Below are positions 45,886 through 55,112 of a stretch of 64,000 bases of DNA, in pieces (the stretch's first letter is position 1; the number at the start of each line of letters is the position of its first letter). This DNA comes from DATBVX01 sp963696675. GTDB lineage: Bacteria; Pseudomonadota; Gammaproteobacteria; Steroidobacterales; Steroidobacteraceae. A program made the position numbers and the translations under genes. The notes beneath the pieces were generated by a model. That model was not told where the DNA came from. It saw nothing but the letters and a program-made list of their open reading frames with translations, and did not search any database. The stretch is from NCBI GenBank assembly GCA_963696675.1, contig CAVOLM010000023.1, positions 62,001-126,000 on the forward strand, read 5' to 3'.

Positions 45886-46803
45886 TCAGTCGAGCCTGAG
45901 CGTGCCGCGGCTCACGAGCACCGAGTGTCCGCCGACGCGCACGGCTGCGATCCGTCCGTCCTTCAAGTCGGTCTCGATGTGCAGCAGGCTGGGGCGCTTC
46001 ATTTCGAAGCCTTGCTCGACTACCCAGCGCAACGTGCCGTTCGCGATCGTTGCGCGCGTGCCGAGATAGCCCCCGAGTGCGGCGCAGGCGCCGCCGGTGG
46101 CCGGGTCTTCCATGATTCCCAGCAGCGGAGCGAACATGCGCGCGCGCAGGTCCGAACCCGGCAGCTCCGGATCGCGGCAGAACAGGAAGACCTCTTGCGC
46201 CCAGTACTGTGCAAGCGTGGCGCGCCAGCGCTCGACATCGGGCTCGGCGCGGGCCACCACGCCCCGATCACGCACGGGAACGAACAAGAACGGCACACCA
46301 CAGGACGCGGCCTCCGGCTTGTCGACGCCGTCGAGAATGTCTTCCGGCCGGATGCGCAGAATTGCAGCCAGACGTGCACGATCCGGCGGTGGCGGGCCGA
46401 ACTCGGGCATCTTCGCCGCGGAGAGCTGCACGAAATCGGGCTTGCCCTCGCGCGACCTCACCTCGACGGGCACCAGCCCAACACCCTCCTCGAAGATCAC
46501 GGTGGTGCGCTCCTCGCGCAGCGGGATGCGACCGAGCGTTGCGAGCAGATAGCCGGTTCCGACGGTTGGATGACCTGCGAAGGGCAGCTCGCTGACGGGC
46601 GTGAAGATGCGCACCTTGCACAGCGCGCGCGGGTCCTCGGCAGGCAGCACGAAGACCGTCTCCGAGAGATTCATCTCGCGGGCGATCTGCTGCATCAGGC
46701 TTGAGTCCAGGCCCTCGGCTTGCGCAAACACCGCGAGCGGGTTACCGCCAAAGCGACGCTGGGTGAACACATCGAGCGTATGAAATTCGTATTGGGTCTT
46801 CAT
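45886..46803 (-). CDS. PhzF family isomerase-fold protein
   Basis: 305 residues with the diaminopimelate-epimerase-like double fold. Signatures: FHTLDVFTQRRFGGNPLAV, the catalytic Glu region MNLSETVFVLP, FAGHPTVGTGY and EDPATGGACAALGGYL. PhzF in pseudomonads isomerises DHHA in phenazine synthesis, but there are no other phenazine genes here, so the substrate is unknown. Its ATG overlaps the stop of the FakA-FakB-like gene (ATGA). Confidence 0.9.
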   Translation of the reverse strand: MKTQYEFHTLDVFTQRRFGGNPLAVFAQAEGLDSSLMQQIAREMNLSETVFVLPAEDPRALCKVRIFTPVSELPFAGHPTVGTGYLLATLGRIPLREERTTVIFEEGVGLVPVEVRSREGKPDFVQLSAAKMPEFGPPPPDRARLAAILRIRPEDILDGVDKPEAASCGVPFLFVPVRDRGVVARAEPDVERWRATLAQYWAQEVFLFCRDPELPGSDLRARMFAPLLGIMEDPATGGACAALGGYLGTRATIANGTLRWVVEQGFEMKRPSLLHIETDLKDGRIAAVRVGGHSVLVSRGTLRLD

Positions 46804-48629
46804 GAGCAGGCCACGGGAGAGGTGTATTCCTGTAAACCGACGACCAGCATACCGGGACCACCGTGCACACCGATTGCCGGTCCGAGCGCTGTCAGGTACC
46901 GGTCCGTGATGTTACTGCGATCCGCACAGACTTCATCGAGCAGGGCGCGGCCCTCCTCCTCGGCCTGTGCGTGGCCGACCGCCACCCGATAGGTGACATC
47001 GTCGCGCATGCGCGCCCTGATGAGGCGTGCGAATCGCGTGCGCAGGTTCCTGCGTCCGAAAATCACGGTGCCGGCGCCGACCCGGCCATTGCGCTGGCTC
47101 AACAGGATCGGGGTGAGGTGCAGCAGATCCGTGATCGCCTGAACGAAGCGCGGCACACGCCCGCCGCGCACGGCGAAATCGAGGTTGCGCAATAGGCCGA
47201 GGGTCAGGATGCGCGGCACCATTGCCCGCACGGCTTGGCTCACCTGCTCCCCGTTCATGCCCGCCTGTGCGCACTCTGCCGCGTACATGGCCAGCAGCCC
47301 CTGCCCCAGCGAGGCGTTCCGGCTGTCGATCACGATCACCTTGCCGTGGGCACGCACGCGTTCGGCAGCACCCTGTGCGCCAGCCAGCGTTCCGCTGACG
47401 CGCCCGGTGACGTTGATGGAGATGACGGTTTCGTAATGCGAGGCGAGGAACTCGAAGGTGCGCCGAAAGTCGCCTGGCGGCGGTTGCGAGGTCTTCGGGT
47501 GCTGCGGATTGTCCGCAAGCTCTCGATAGAACTCCTCTGGACGCATCGAGACCTTGTCGAGATAGCTGCGTTCGCCGAAATGCACACGCAGCGGGACCAT
47601 GTGGATCTCGAGTCGTTCGAGTTCCTCATCCGGGATATCGGCGCCGGAATCGACCACGATGGCGACTCCACGCCGATGGCGATGGTGCGCAGCGTCCTGC
47701 TGCTTGCGCATGTCATCAGCCTTCTGGCCGGACACCTCGCCGAACTCGCGCGCCAGCCGGAACACGGCGCGTGTGTCGTTGACATGCACGTGAACCTTGG
47801 CTTTGCGTGCCGTACCGGCGACGACCACACCGCTCCCCAGCGTCGCCAGTCCTTCGCGCAGTTTGCGGTGATCGATGCCTTCGCCGCTCACGATGCACTC
47901 AGTGCAGAAGCGGTGCTTGAGATCGATCTCGGTGCCCGCGGTATCCTGGGAGTCGAACTGCACTTCGATCGGCGTATCGTCCGCGAGCGCCTTGCCATCG
48001 AAATAATCCGAGATGCCCTGGATCAGCTCGACAAAACCCTGCGCTCCGGCATCGACGACATTGGCGCTGGCCAACACATCGAGTTGCTCGCGGGTGCGTT
48101 CCAGCGACACTCGCAGGCGAGCGAGCGCTTTGCGAAACACGGCGGCGAAGTCCCTGGCGCAGTCCGATTGCGCCAGCATCGCGAGTTCAGTCGCGAAATC
48201 GGCGAGCACCGTGATCAGTGTGCCTTCACGCGGTTCACTGAGCGCTTCCCGGGCGTAACGCGCTCCACTCGCCGCTCCCTCTGCGAGCGCGTGCGTCGTC
48301 AGGGTCCGCATTTCACCGAGATGTTCGGCGAGACCGACGAAGAACTGGGCCAGGATCGCCCCGGAGTTGCCGCGTGCACCATCGATCGCCGCGTCGGCGA
48401 CAGCCAGCAGGATCTGTCCTGCATGCTCACCACGGCGTTGGCGCAGCGCCGCTAGCACCGCGCCCATCGTCAACGTCATGTTGGTGCCGGTATCGCCGTC
48501 GGGTACCGGAAAGACGTTGATCTTGTTGAGATGCTCCTGGCAGGCGATCAGTCGGCGAATGCCGGCGCGCAACGCGAGGCCGAGGCGCTCGCCGTCGAGG
48601 TCGCTGATCCCGGCGACGGCCGTATTCAC
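46800..48629 (-). CDS. DAK2-DegV fusion (FakA-FakB-like fatty acid kinase)
   Basis: 609 residues. The N-terminal DAK2 domain has the nucleotide/metal motif VPDGDTGTNM (about 42-51) and GARGNSGAILAQF. A middle FakA domain with the metal-binding-like region FCTECIVSGEG follows. The C-terminal half is a DegV/EDD lipid-binding domain (GVAIVVDSGADIP; VISINVTGRVSGT). In Firmicutes FakA and FakB are separate proteins that phosphorylate host or recycled fatty acids; the fusion places both in one chain. GTG 48629 overlaps the gspB stop (GTGA). Confidence 0.88.
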   Translation of the reverse strand: MNTAVAGISDLDGERLGLALRAGIRRLIACQEHLNKINVFPVPDGDTGTNMTLTMGAVLAALRQRRGEHAGQILLAVADAAIDGARGNSGAILAQFFVGLAEHLGEMRTLTTHALAEGAASGARYAREALSEPREGTLITVLADFATELAMLAQSDCARDFAAVFRKALARLRVSLERTREQLDVLASANVVDAGAQGFVELIQGISDYFDGKALADDTPIEVQFDSQDTAGTEIDLKHRFCTECIVSGEGIDHRKLREGLATLGSGVVVAGTARKAKVHVHVNDTRAVFRLAREFGEVSGQKADDMRKQQDAAHHRHRRGVAIVVDSGADIPDEELERLEIHMVPLRVHFGERSYLDKVSMRPEEFYRELADNPQHPKTSQPPPGDFRRTFEFLASHYETVISINVTGRVSGTLAGAQGAAERVRAHGKVIVIDSRNASLGQGLLAMYAAECAQAGMNGEQVSQAVRAMVPRILTLGLLRNLDFAVRGGRVPRFVQAITDLLHLTPILLSQRNGRVGAGTVIFGRRNLRTRFARLIRARMRDDVTYRVAVGHAQAEEEGRALLDEVCADRSNITDRYLTALGPAIGVHGGPGMLVVGLQEYTSPVACS

Positions 48630-49295
48630 TGGCGGGGTAGCAGGAAGCGAACGCCGCGGTGATTGAGAACAACCCCGTCCGGTGTGATGCGCTCGATGGT
48701 CGTGCCGTCGGGGGTCTTGCCGCCCTCGCGATACTTGCGCGTGTTGAGGAATACGAACCGGTCCACCGGCCGGCTCGCGTAGACATGCAGATCGAGGTGC
48801 AACTCCGGGAGCGATGCACCCTGCAATGCCACATCGCCAAGGGTCGGCAGGCTCGAATAGCTTTCATCAGGTTCGGCATCGAGGGGCGCAGCGGATTTCG
48901 GCTCAGGCCGCAGGGTAGGCTCGACTTCCGGTGCCGGCGCTGGTTCTTCGATCGAGGGCTGCGCCTCCTGGGCGGGCGCAGGCGGGGCCTGGGTGTTGGA
49001 GGGCCCCGCAGAGGCTGGCGAGGGAAGTGCAAGCGGTGTCGGCGCGGGTGGCGCTGTGGCCGTCGGCGCTGGCGCAGGCGACGGTGACGGGGGCGACTTC
49101 CGGCGTCGAGTGGCTCCGAAACGCCAGAACGATCACCACGATCATGTTGAGAGCCAGCAGAGCGCCGAGCGCCAGCGCCCAGATGGGGAACGGTGAGCGA
49201 GATGCCGCTCCCGCACGAATATCGGCAATGCCGGGGCCGGTCTGGCGTTGGCGCTCGTGCTCGGACTTTCGCAGCGCGTCGAGAATGAAGGACAT
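48626..49295 (-). CDS. gspB: general secretion pathway protein B (frame break at 49090)
   Basis: About 222 residues. The N-terminus MSFILDALRKSEHERQRQ and a membrane helix (IWALALGALLALNMIVVIVL) are followed by a Pro/Ala-rich stretch and the conserved C-terminal domain LPELHLDLHVYASRPVDRFVF ... GVRFLLPRQ. One extra G in the run at 49089-49093 breaks the Pro-rich part. GspB works with GspA to place the type II secretin through the peptidoglycan. It lies three bases downstream of gspA. Confidence 0.9.
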
Positions 49296-49298
49296 GAC

Positions 49299-50953
49299 TC
49301 AGCCGCCCGGCGCCGGTGGTGTGAACAGGAATGGGGTGGCCGGATCCGCCAGCGCCGTGTCGAGCGCAATCTGGGTCTGCATGCCAGCGATGCCGTCCAC
49401 CGTCAGGCGATGCTCGCGCTGAAAATCCTCCACCAGGCGCGCGAGCTGCTCATCGTAGACATCGGGACGGCCCGGTGTCGGCTCCAAGCCGCGCACCTTC
49501 TCCAGGCTGCGGCGCAACCAGCCCACATCATCGCCGCGCATGCCGAGCGAGAGTTCCTTCCCGCCCGCCACTCGCGGCCGCCATAGCAACAGGTAGTCGC
49601 CGAACCAGTAGCGCGAGAGCTCAGCGATGCTCACCGGTTCGCGCTTGCCGCCGACCTCCACCGCCGCGCGCTCATCGTCCAGTTGCGAGAGCACCAACTG
49701 GTGCTCGATGCCCGCATCGTCGTTGAGCATCAGGATTGCCGGGCGATTGAGCGCGCGCAGTTGGCCCCACGATCCGCGCTGCATGACGCACTCCAGGCCC
49801 TGCTGCGCTGCCTGGTCACAGGCGTCGGTGCTGCCCGGCCGATAGGTGGCGCCCCATAGCCCAAAAAGCTTGGAGAAGGCCGCATCGAGATTCGTCTCGC
49901 CCGAGTGAGCGCTCAGCGTCTCGGTGATCGAAGGCAAATGTGACGCTGCGGGCGCGGACGGCGAGGTTTCGGAGCCTGCGAGGCTGGGGTCGCGGCGGAT
50001 TTCGCAGCCAAAGCATCAGTCGTGCTCGCAACCGTTGGCAGTGCACCCGATTGCAACAGTTGCCAGCCACCAAAGGCGAGGACCGCGACGCTGGCCACGA
50101 ATACGCCCGCCGCGATCCAGCGACTCCACAATGGCAACACCGGTCGGCCATAGACCTCGGCGACGGAGCGCCGCACCAGCTTGGCAGGGATGCGATGCTG
50201 GCCCTGCGAATAGGCGCCGAGCAGCGCGCGGTCACAGACGACGTTGATGACGCGCGGAATCCCGCGCGCCAGGTGATGCACCTCGGCCAGCGCCCCATTC
50301 GTGAACAGGTCGCCAATCGCGCCGGCGACGCGCAGCCGATGCCGTACATAGCCCGACGTTTCGCGCCGAGACAACGGGGCCAGGTGGTAGCGACCCGTGA
50401 TCCGCTGCGCCAGTTGCCGCAGCTCCACACGTCGCAGCACATCCCGGAGCTCCGGCTGTCCGATCAGGATGATCTGCAGCAGCTTCTGTGTGGCCGTCTC
50501 CAGGTTGGTGAGCAAGCGCACCTGTTCGAGCACCTCCGGGCTCAGGTTCTGCGCCTCATCCACGATCACGACGACGCGTCGCCCCTGCGAGTACGAGTCG
50601 AGCAGGTGGCGATTCAGCGCATCGACCAGCGCCTTGACGCTCGATCGTTCGCTGTCGGGAACGCTGACACGCAGTTCCTCGCAGATCGTGAGCAGGAATT
50701 CAGCCGGCGTGACACGCGGATTGAGGATGAGCGCGACTTCAGCGTCGTTCGGAATCTGCCCGAGGAGGCTGCGAACGATCGTGGTCTTGCCGGTGCCGAC
50801 TTCACCGGTCAGCTGGATGAAGCCGCCGGCCTCGTTGATGCCATAGAGAAGATGAGCGAGCGCCTCGGCATGACGTTCGCTCAGGAACAGGTACCGAGGG
50901 TCCGGCGTGATCGAGAAGGGCTTCTCGCCGAGCCCAAAAAATGCCGTATACAT
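49299..50953 (-). CDS. gspA: general secretion pathway ATPase A, ExeA-like (frame break at 49966)
   Basis: About 551 residues. A cytoplasmic AAA ATPase (Walker A TGEVGTGKTT; Walker B VVVIVDEAQNL) begins at MYTAFFGLGEKPFSITPDPRYLF. A membrane helix (WIAAGVFVASVAVLAFGGW) and a periplasmic peptidoglycan-binding domain (LSLGMRGDDVGWLRRSL; DFQREHRLTVDGIAG) follow. One base is missing near 49966 in the linker. The domain order is exactly that of ExeA. The rest of the type II secretion genes are not in the window. Confidence 0.92.
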
Positions 50954-51046
50954 AAGAACTTATCCAAGGCCACTCGGGAGCCTTGGGCGCCATGATGCAC
51001 GCGCCGGGGACCTGAGTAAAACACCGCCGAGCCGGTCAGCGGTCTT

Positions 51047-52216
51047 TCAGAGCTTCCCTGAAATAGCGTTGCGGTACAGCTTTTCGAATTTGCGCACCGA
51101 GAGCTTGACGGGATTGGATGGCGTGCTGGGGTCAGCCATCGCCATCTTCGCGAAGCCGGGAACGTGCGCTTCCGTGACCCCGAGCTCGGCCAGAGTGTTG
51201 GGAATGCCGATGGTGGAGCGCAACTCGACCACCCAGTCGAGCACCGCGCCGAATGATGGCCGCTTCAGGCCGAGGTAGGAGGCGAGCCGCTTCATCTTGT
51301 CCTTGATCGCGCGGCGGTTGAAGACCAGCACATACGGCATCACCACGCCGTTGGTCAGGCCATGATGGGTATCGAGGTTCGCGGAGCATGGATGACTCAG
51401 GCTGTGCATTGCGCCCAGCCCTTTCTGAAATGCAGTGGCGCCCATCGTCGAGGCGATCAGCATCTGCCCACGCGCTTCGAGGTTCGAGCCTTCGGCGCAG
51501 GCCGCCGGCAGCCACTCCCGGATCAGGCGCATGCCTTCCACTGCGATTCCATCGGCGAGCGGGTGATAGGTCGGCGCGCAGTAGGCCTCGAGGTTGTGCG
51601 ACAGCGCATCCATGCCCACGGCAGCAGTGATCCTGGCCGGCAGTCCTGCGTGCAGTTCAGGATCCTCGATCACGATCGCCGGCAGCAGGTGCGGATGAAA
51701 GATGAGCTTCTTGGTGTGGTCGCGCAGGTCGGTGAGCACCGAGCAGCGGCCCACTTCTGAGCCGGTACCTGCAGTCGTGGGTACGGCGACGACGGGCGCC
51801 ATTCCGGCGACATTCACCCGCGTGTACCAGTCCTCCTTGTCTTCGAAGTCCCAGATGGGGCGGTTCTGCCCGACCATCAGTGCGATGGCCTTGCCGGTGT
51901 CGAGGGCGCTGCCGCCGCCGAATGCGATCACGCCGTCGTGGCTGCCGGCGCGATATGCATTCACGCCGGCGGTGACGTTCTCTTCCACCGGGTTGGGCTT
52001 CACGTCGGAAAACACCGCGCAACCGATGCCGGCAGCGCGACAGGATTCGACTGCGTTGCGCACCATGTCGAGCCGGGCGAGACCGGCGTCGGTCACGAGC
52101 AGCGCGTTGCGCATTCCGAGTTCGAGGCAGGCAGCCGGCAGCTCGCGAATCATGCCGGCACCAAAGCGAATGCTCGTCGGATAATTCCAGCGACCGGTCA
52201 GAGTGCTTTGAGTCAT
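51047..52216 (-). CDS. iron-containing alcohol dehydrogenase
   Basis: 389-residue group III dehydrogenase. NAD-binding AFGGGSALDTGKAIALM and metal ligands in VGMDALSHNLEAY and HSLSHPCSANLDTHHGLTNG are present; VPTTAGTGSEVG is typical. It is the last gene of the amine cluster, 19 bases after the aldehyde dehydrogenase. In this setting it may oxidise the alcohol end of a glutamylated amino alcohol; other short alcohols are equally possible. Confidence 0.92.
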   Translation of the reverse strand: MTQSTLTGRWNYPTSIRFGAGMIRELPAACLELGMRNALLVTDAGLARLDMVRNAVESCRAAGIGCAVFSDVKPNPVEENVTAGVNAYRAGSHDGVIAFGGGSALDTGKAIALMVGQNRPIWDFEDKEDWYTRVNVAGMAPVVAVPTTAGTGSEVGRCSVLTDLRDHTKKLIFHPHLLPAIVIEDPELHAGLPARITAAVGMDALSHNLEAYCAPTYHPLADGIAVEGMRLIREWLPAACAEGSNLEARGQMLIASTMGATAFQKGLGAMHSLSHPCSANLDTHHGLTNGVVMPYVLVFNRRAIKDKMKRLASYLGLKRPSFGAVLDWVVELRSTIGIPNTLAELGVTEAHVPGFAKMAMADPSTPSNPVKLSVRKFEKLYRNAISGKL

Positions 52217-52235
52217 CGAAGTCGCTCCCGCGCTT

Positions 52236-53624
52236 TCAGGTCGATGTCTTGAGGTGGAACGATTTCGGCCGCGTCAGGTGCTCGTAGCCGACCACTGACA
52301 GCGTGCAACCGCGGCCCGAGTCTTTCACGCCCACCCACGCCAGCGCCGGGTCGAGATAATCGCAGCGATTCATGAACCAGGTCCCGGTCTCGATGCGCGC
52401 GCCAATTTCGATAGCGGCTTTTTCGTCCGCAGTCCACACCGACGCGGTCAGTCCGTAGCGGCTGTCGTTCATCAGCCGGATCGCCTCTTCATCCGACTTC
52501 ACGCGCGCAATGCTCACGAGCGGCCCAAAAGTTTCTTCCCGGACGACCGGCATGTCGGGTTGCACGTCGACCAGGACCTGCGGTGCGAGATAGGGCGTTC
52601 CCGGCCGGCTCGCCGCGAAGCGTTTTTCATCGATCAGGGGACGCGCGCCTGCCCTGATGGCCTGGGCGATCGAGCGGCGTATCGAGTCGGCGGCTTGCGT
52701 GCGCACGACTGGCCCGAGAGTGGTCGGCGGTTCCAGTGGATCGCCGAGCCGGTATTGGTTGGTGAGATCGACGAAGGCCGCGACGAACCGATCGTAGATG
52801 GCGTCGTGTACGTAGACGCGCCCGATACCACAGCAGGACTGCCCCGAATTGAAGAAAGCGCCATCCACCAGGTTTTCGACCGCATGGTCGAAGTTCGCAT
52901 CCGGCCGCACGTAGGCGGGATCGTTGCCGCCCAGCTCCAGGCCAATGCCGATGAATCGATCCGCCGCAGCGCGCTGGATCGCATGCCCGCCCTCGACGGA
53001 TCCGGTGAATGCGACGAAGCCGATGCGCGGGTCGCGAATCACGCGCTCGGTGTCGGCGTGCGTGAGGTGCAGAACCTGGAATACACCCTCGGGGAGACCG
53101 GCCTCGCGGAAGCAGGCGGCAAACTGTTCCGCGCACAGCGGCGTCTGCGCCGAATGTTTCAGAATTACGGCGTTGCCCGCCATGATCGCTGGCACGATGC
53201 TGTTCACCGCGATCAGGTAGGGATAGTTCCATGCGGCAATCGTCAACACGACGCCGAGTGGCTCGCGGCGAATGAAGCGCGTGAAACCCGCCTTTGGCCC
53301 GACGTCGATATCGCGTAATGCGTCGTTTGCCGCATCGATCATGTAGCGGGCGCGCTCGAGCGTGCCGCGCACCTCGCCGGGCGCCACGCTGATCGGCCGG
53401 CCCATCTGCCAGGACAACTCGTTCGCGATGCTGTCGCGATGCTTTTCGAACACGTCGGCGAATGCCCGGCAGATCCGCGCGCGCTCGGGGACCGAGACCC
53501 GCTTCCATGCTTGCTGTGCATGGAACGCCGCGGCTAGCGCGCGCTCAGCGTCAGCGTGCGTGGCGTAGGGTCGTTCGACGTAAACGCGGCCGTCGACGGG
53601 AGAAATGGTGCGTTGAAGTTCCAC
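52236..53624 (-). CDS. NAD(P)-dependent aldehyde dehydrogenase
   Basis: 462 residues with full catalytic set: the Asn in AAWNYPYLIAVN, the Glu in LELGGNDPAYV and the nucleophile in FFNSGQSCCGIGRVYV. EETFGPLVSI near the end is also typical. The GTG start (53624) lies 45 bases after the glutamine-synthetase-like gene on the same strand. It probably handles the aldehyde product of the neighbouring alcohol dehydrogenase. Confidence 0.93.
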   Translation of the reverse strand: MELQRTISPVDGRVYVERPYATHADAERALAAAFHAQQAWKRVSVPERARICRAFADVFEKHRDSIANELSWQMGRPISVAPGEVRGTLERARYMIDAANDALRDIDVGPKAGFTRFIRREPLGVVLTIAAWNYPYLIAVNSIVPAIMAGNAVILKHSAQTPLCAEQFAACFREAGLPEGVFQVLHLTHADTERVIRDPRIGFVAFTGSVEGGHAIQRAAADRFIGIGLELGGNDPAYVRPDANFDHAVENLVDGAFFNSGQSCCGIGRVYVHDAIYDRFVAAFVDLTNQYRLGDPLEPPTTLGPVVRTQAADSIRRSIAQAIRAGARPLIDEKRFAASRPGTPYLAPQVLVDVQPDMPVVREETFGPLVSIARVKSDEEAIRLMNDSRYGLTASVWTADEKAAIEIGARIETGTWFMNRCDYLDPALAWVGVKDSGRGCTLSVVGYEHLTRPKSFHLKTST

Positions 53625-53669
53625 GAAATACTGGGCCGGGCAGGTGAGAATGCGCGCGGCCGCAACAGC

Positions 53670-55037
53670 TCAGATGATCTCGAAATATCTCGCCAGTTCC
53701 CAGTCCGTGATGTGCTTGCGGAACTCGCGCTCTTCCCATTCCCGCGTGGCGGCATAGTGATCGACGAACGCATCGCCAAACCAGTCGCGCGCCATCTTCG
53801 AGCCCTTGAGGCGCTGTGCCGCGTCCCAGAGCGTCGCAGGCAAAGCCATGCTCTTAGGGAATTTCTGAGCGTAGGCATTGCCTTCGATCGGCTTGGTCGG
53901 CTCGATCTTCTTTTCCATGCCGTGCAACCCCGCAGCCAGTCCCGCTGCCAGGACGATGTACGGGTTGCAGTCAGCAGCAGCGATGCGAAACTCGACGCGC
54001 TGCGCCTTCTCACTGCCGGGAATCACTCGCAGGGCACACGTGCGGTTCTCTATTCCCCAGGTCGCATCGGTCGGCGCCCAAAAGCCGGGGATCAGGCGCC
54101 GGTAGGAGTTCACCGTCGGCGCGACCATGGCGAGAAGCTCTGGCAGGAGCTTTTGCTGGCCGCCGACGAAGTGATGCATCGCCTGGCTCATCGTGTGCGG
54201 CTTCTTCGCGTCGAAGAACACCGACTTGTCGCTCTTCCCCTTCAACGAGATGTGCACGTGGCCGCTCTGGCCGGGCCAGTCCTTGGACCACTTGGCCATG
54301 AATGTGACCATCTTGTTCTGGCGCTGCGCCAGGACCTTGCTGAAGGTCTTGAAGAGCGAGGCCTTGTCGGCCGCAGCCTCGGCGCCATCCACCGCGATCG
54401 CGGCTTCGAGCACGCCTGCTCCGGTTTCCTCGTGCAGGCCCTCGATACCAAAGTCCATCGTTTCGCAGGTCGCGAGCAGGTGGCGATAGAAATCGCTGTG
54501 CACGCTGTTGCGGATCACCGAGTAGCCGAAGAATCCCGGCGCCAGCGGCTGCAGGTCGCGGTAGTTCTTGGCGCGCACCGACTCGGGCGTTTCATTGAAG
54601 ACGAAAAACTCGTACTCGAATCCGACGTACGCCTTGAATCCCATCGAGGCCGCACGCTCGAGCACCCGGCGCAGGATTCCACGCGGGCAGATGGCATCTG
54701 CGGGAGGAGAAAACTCGCACAGGAAGAACAGGCCGTCCTCTTCCCACGGCAGTGGGCGACAGCTCTCGGGCAGGATGCGCACCGGGGCATCCGGGTAACC
54801 GGTGTGCCAGCCCGTGTAGGTCACATTGTCGTAGAGCTGATCGTTCGCATCCCATCCCAGCACCACATCGCAAAAGCCGAAGCCTTTATCGAGTGCCGAC
54901 AGGAATTTCTCGCGCGACATATATTTGCCGCGCAGGATGCCGTCGACGTCGAACACGCCGACCTTGATGTGTGTGAGCTTGCGTTCTTCGATGATCGCGC
55001 GAGCGTCGCGCGCAGTGCGGACTTGCCGTGGCTGCAT
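53670..55037 (-). CDS. glutamine synthetase-like gamma-glutamyl-amine ligase
   Basis: 455 residues of the GlnA/PuuA class. ATP-grasp-like GS signatures: metal Glu in VGFEYEFFVF, SGHVHISL and the Arg in ENRTCALRVIPG; FRIAAADCNPYIVLAAGLAAG. Compared with true glutamine synthetase the N-terminal beta-grasp is short, as in gamma-glutamylputrescine and gamma-glutamylethanolamide synthetases. Located between an ethanolamine-type permease and two dehydrogenases, it most likely glutamylates an amine for catabolism. Confidence 0.88.
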   Translation of the reverse strand: MQPRQVRTARDARAIIEERKLTHIKVGVFDVDGILRGKYMSREKFLSALDKGFGFCDVVLGWDANDQLYDNVTYTGWHTGYPDAPVRILPESCRPLPWEEDGLFFLCEFSPPADAICPRGILRRVLERAASMGFKAYVGFEYEFFVFNETPESVRAKNYRDLQPLAPGFFGYSVIRNSVHSDFYRHLLATCETMDFGIEGLHEETGAGVLEAAIAVDGAEAAADKASLFKTFSKVLAQRQNKMVTFMAKWSKDWPGQSGHVHISLKGKSDKSVFFDAKKPHTMSQAMHHFVGGQQKLLPELLAMVAPTVNSYRRLIPGFWAPTDATWGIENRTCALRVIPGSEKAQRVEFRIAAADCNPYIVLAAGLAAGLHGMEKKIEPTKPIEGNAYAQKFPKSMALPATLWDAAQRLKGSKMARDWFGDAFVDHYAATREWEEREFRKHITDWELARYFEII

Positions 55038-55060
55038 GAGCGAAGATTCCAGTCACCGAG

Positions 55061-55090
55061 CTCTCCCCCGGAGTGTTGCCCCCGGGAGAG
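55061..55090. terminator. hairpin between the permease and ligase genes
   Basis: CTCTCCC (55061-55067) pairs with GGGAGAG (55084-55090) in the 75-base gap between two minus-strand genes of the same cluster. No T-run follows. It may be an mRNA-stabilising or attenuating structure rather than a full terminator. Confidence 0.3.
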
Positions 55091-55112
55091 AGTGGTGAAC
55101 CCTTGGGGACTT

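Noticed and set aside
45253..46704. 483-residue plus-strand frame over the transsulfuration and PhzF genes
   Set aside because: It spans two well-identified genes on the other strand and has no domain of its own.
45886..46803. part of a phenazine biosynthesis cluster
   Set aside because: Only a PhzF-fold protein is present; none of the other phz genes is nearby, and PhzF relatives are common outside phenazine producers.
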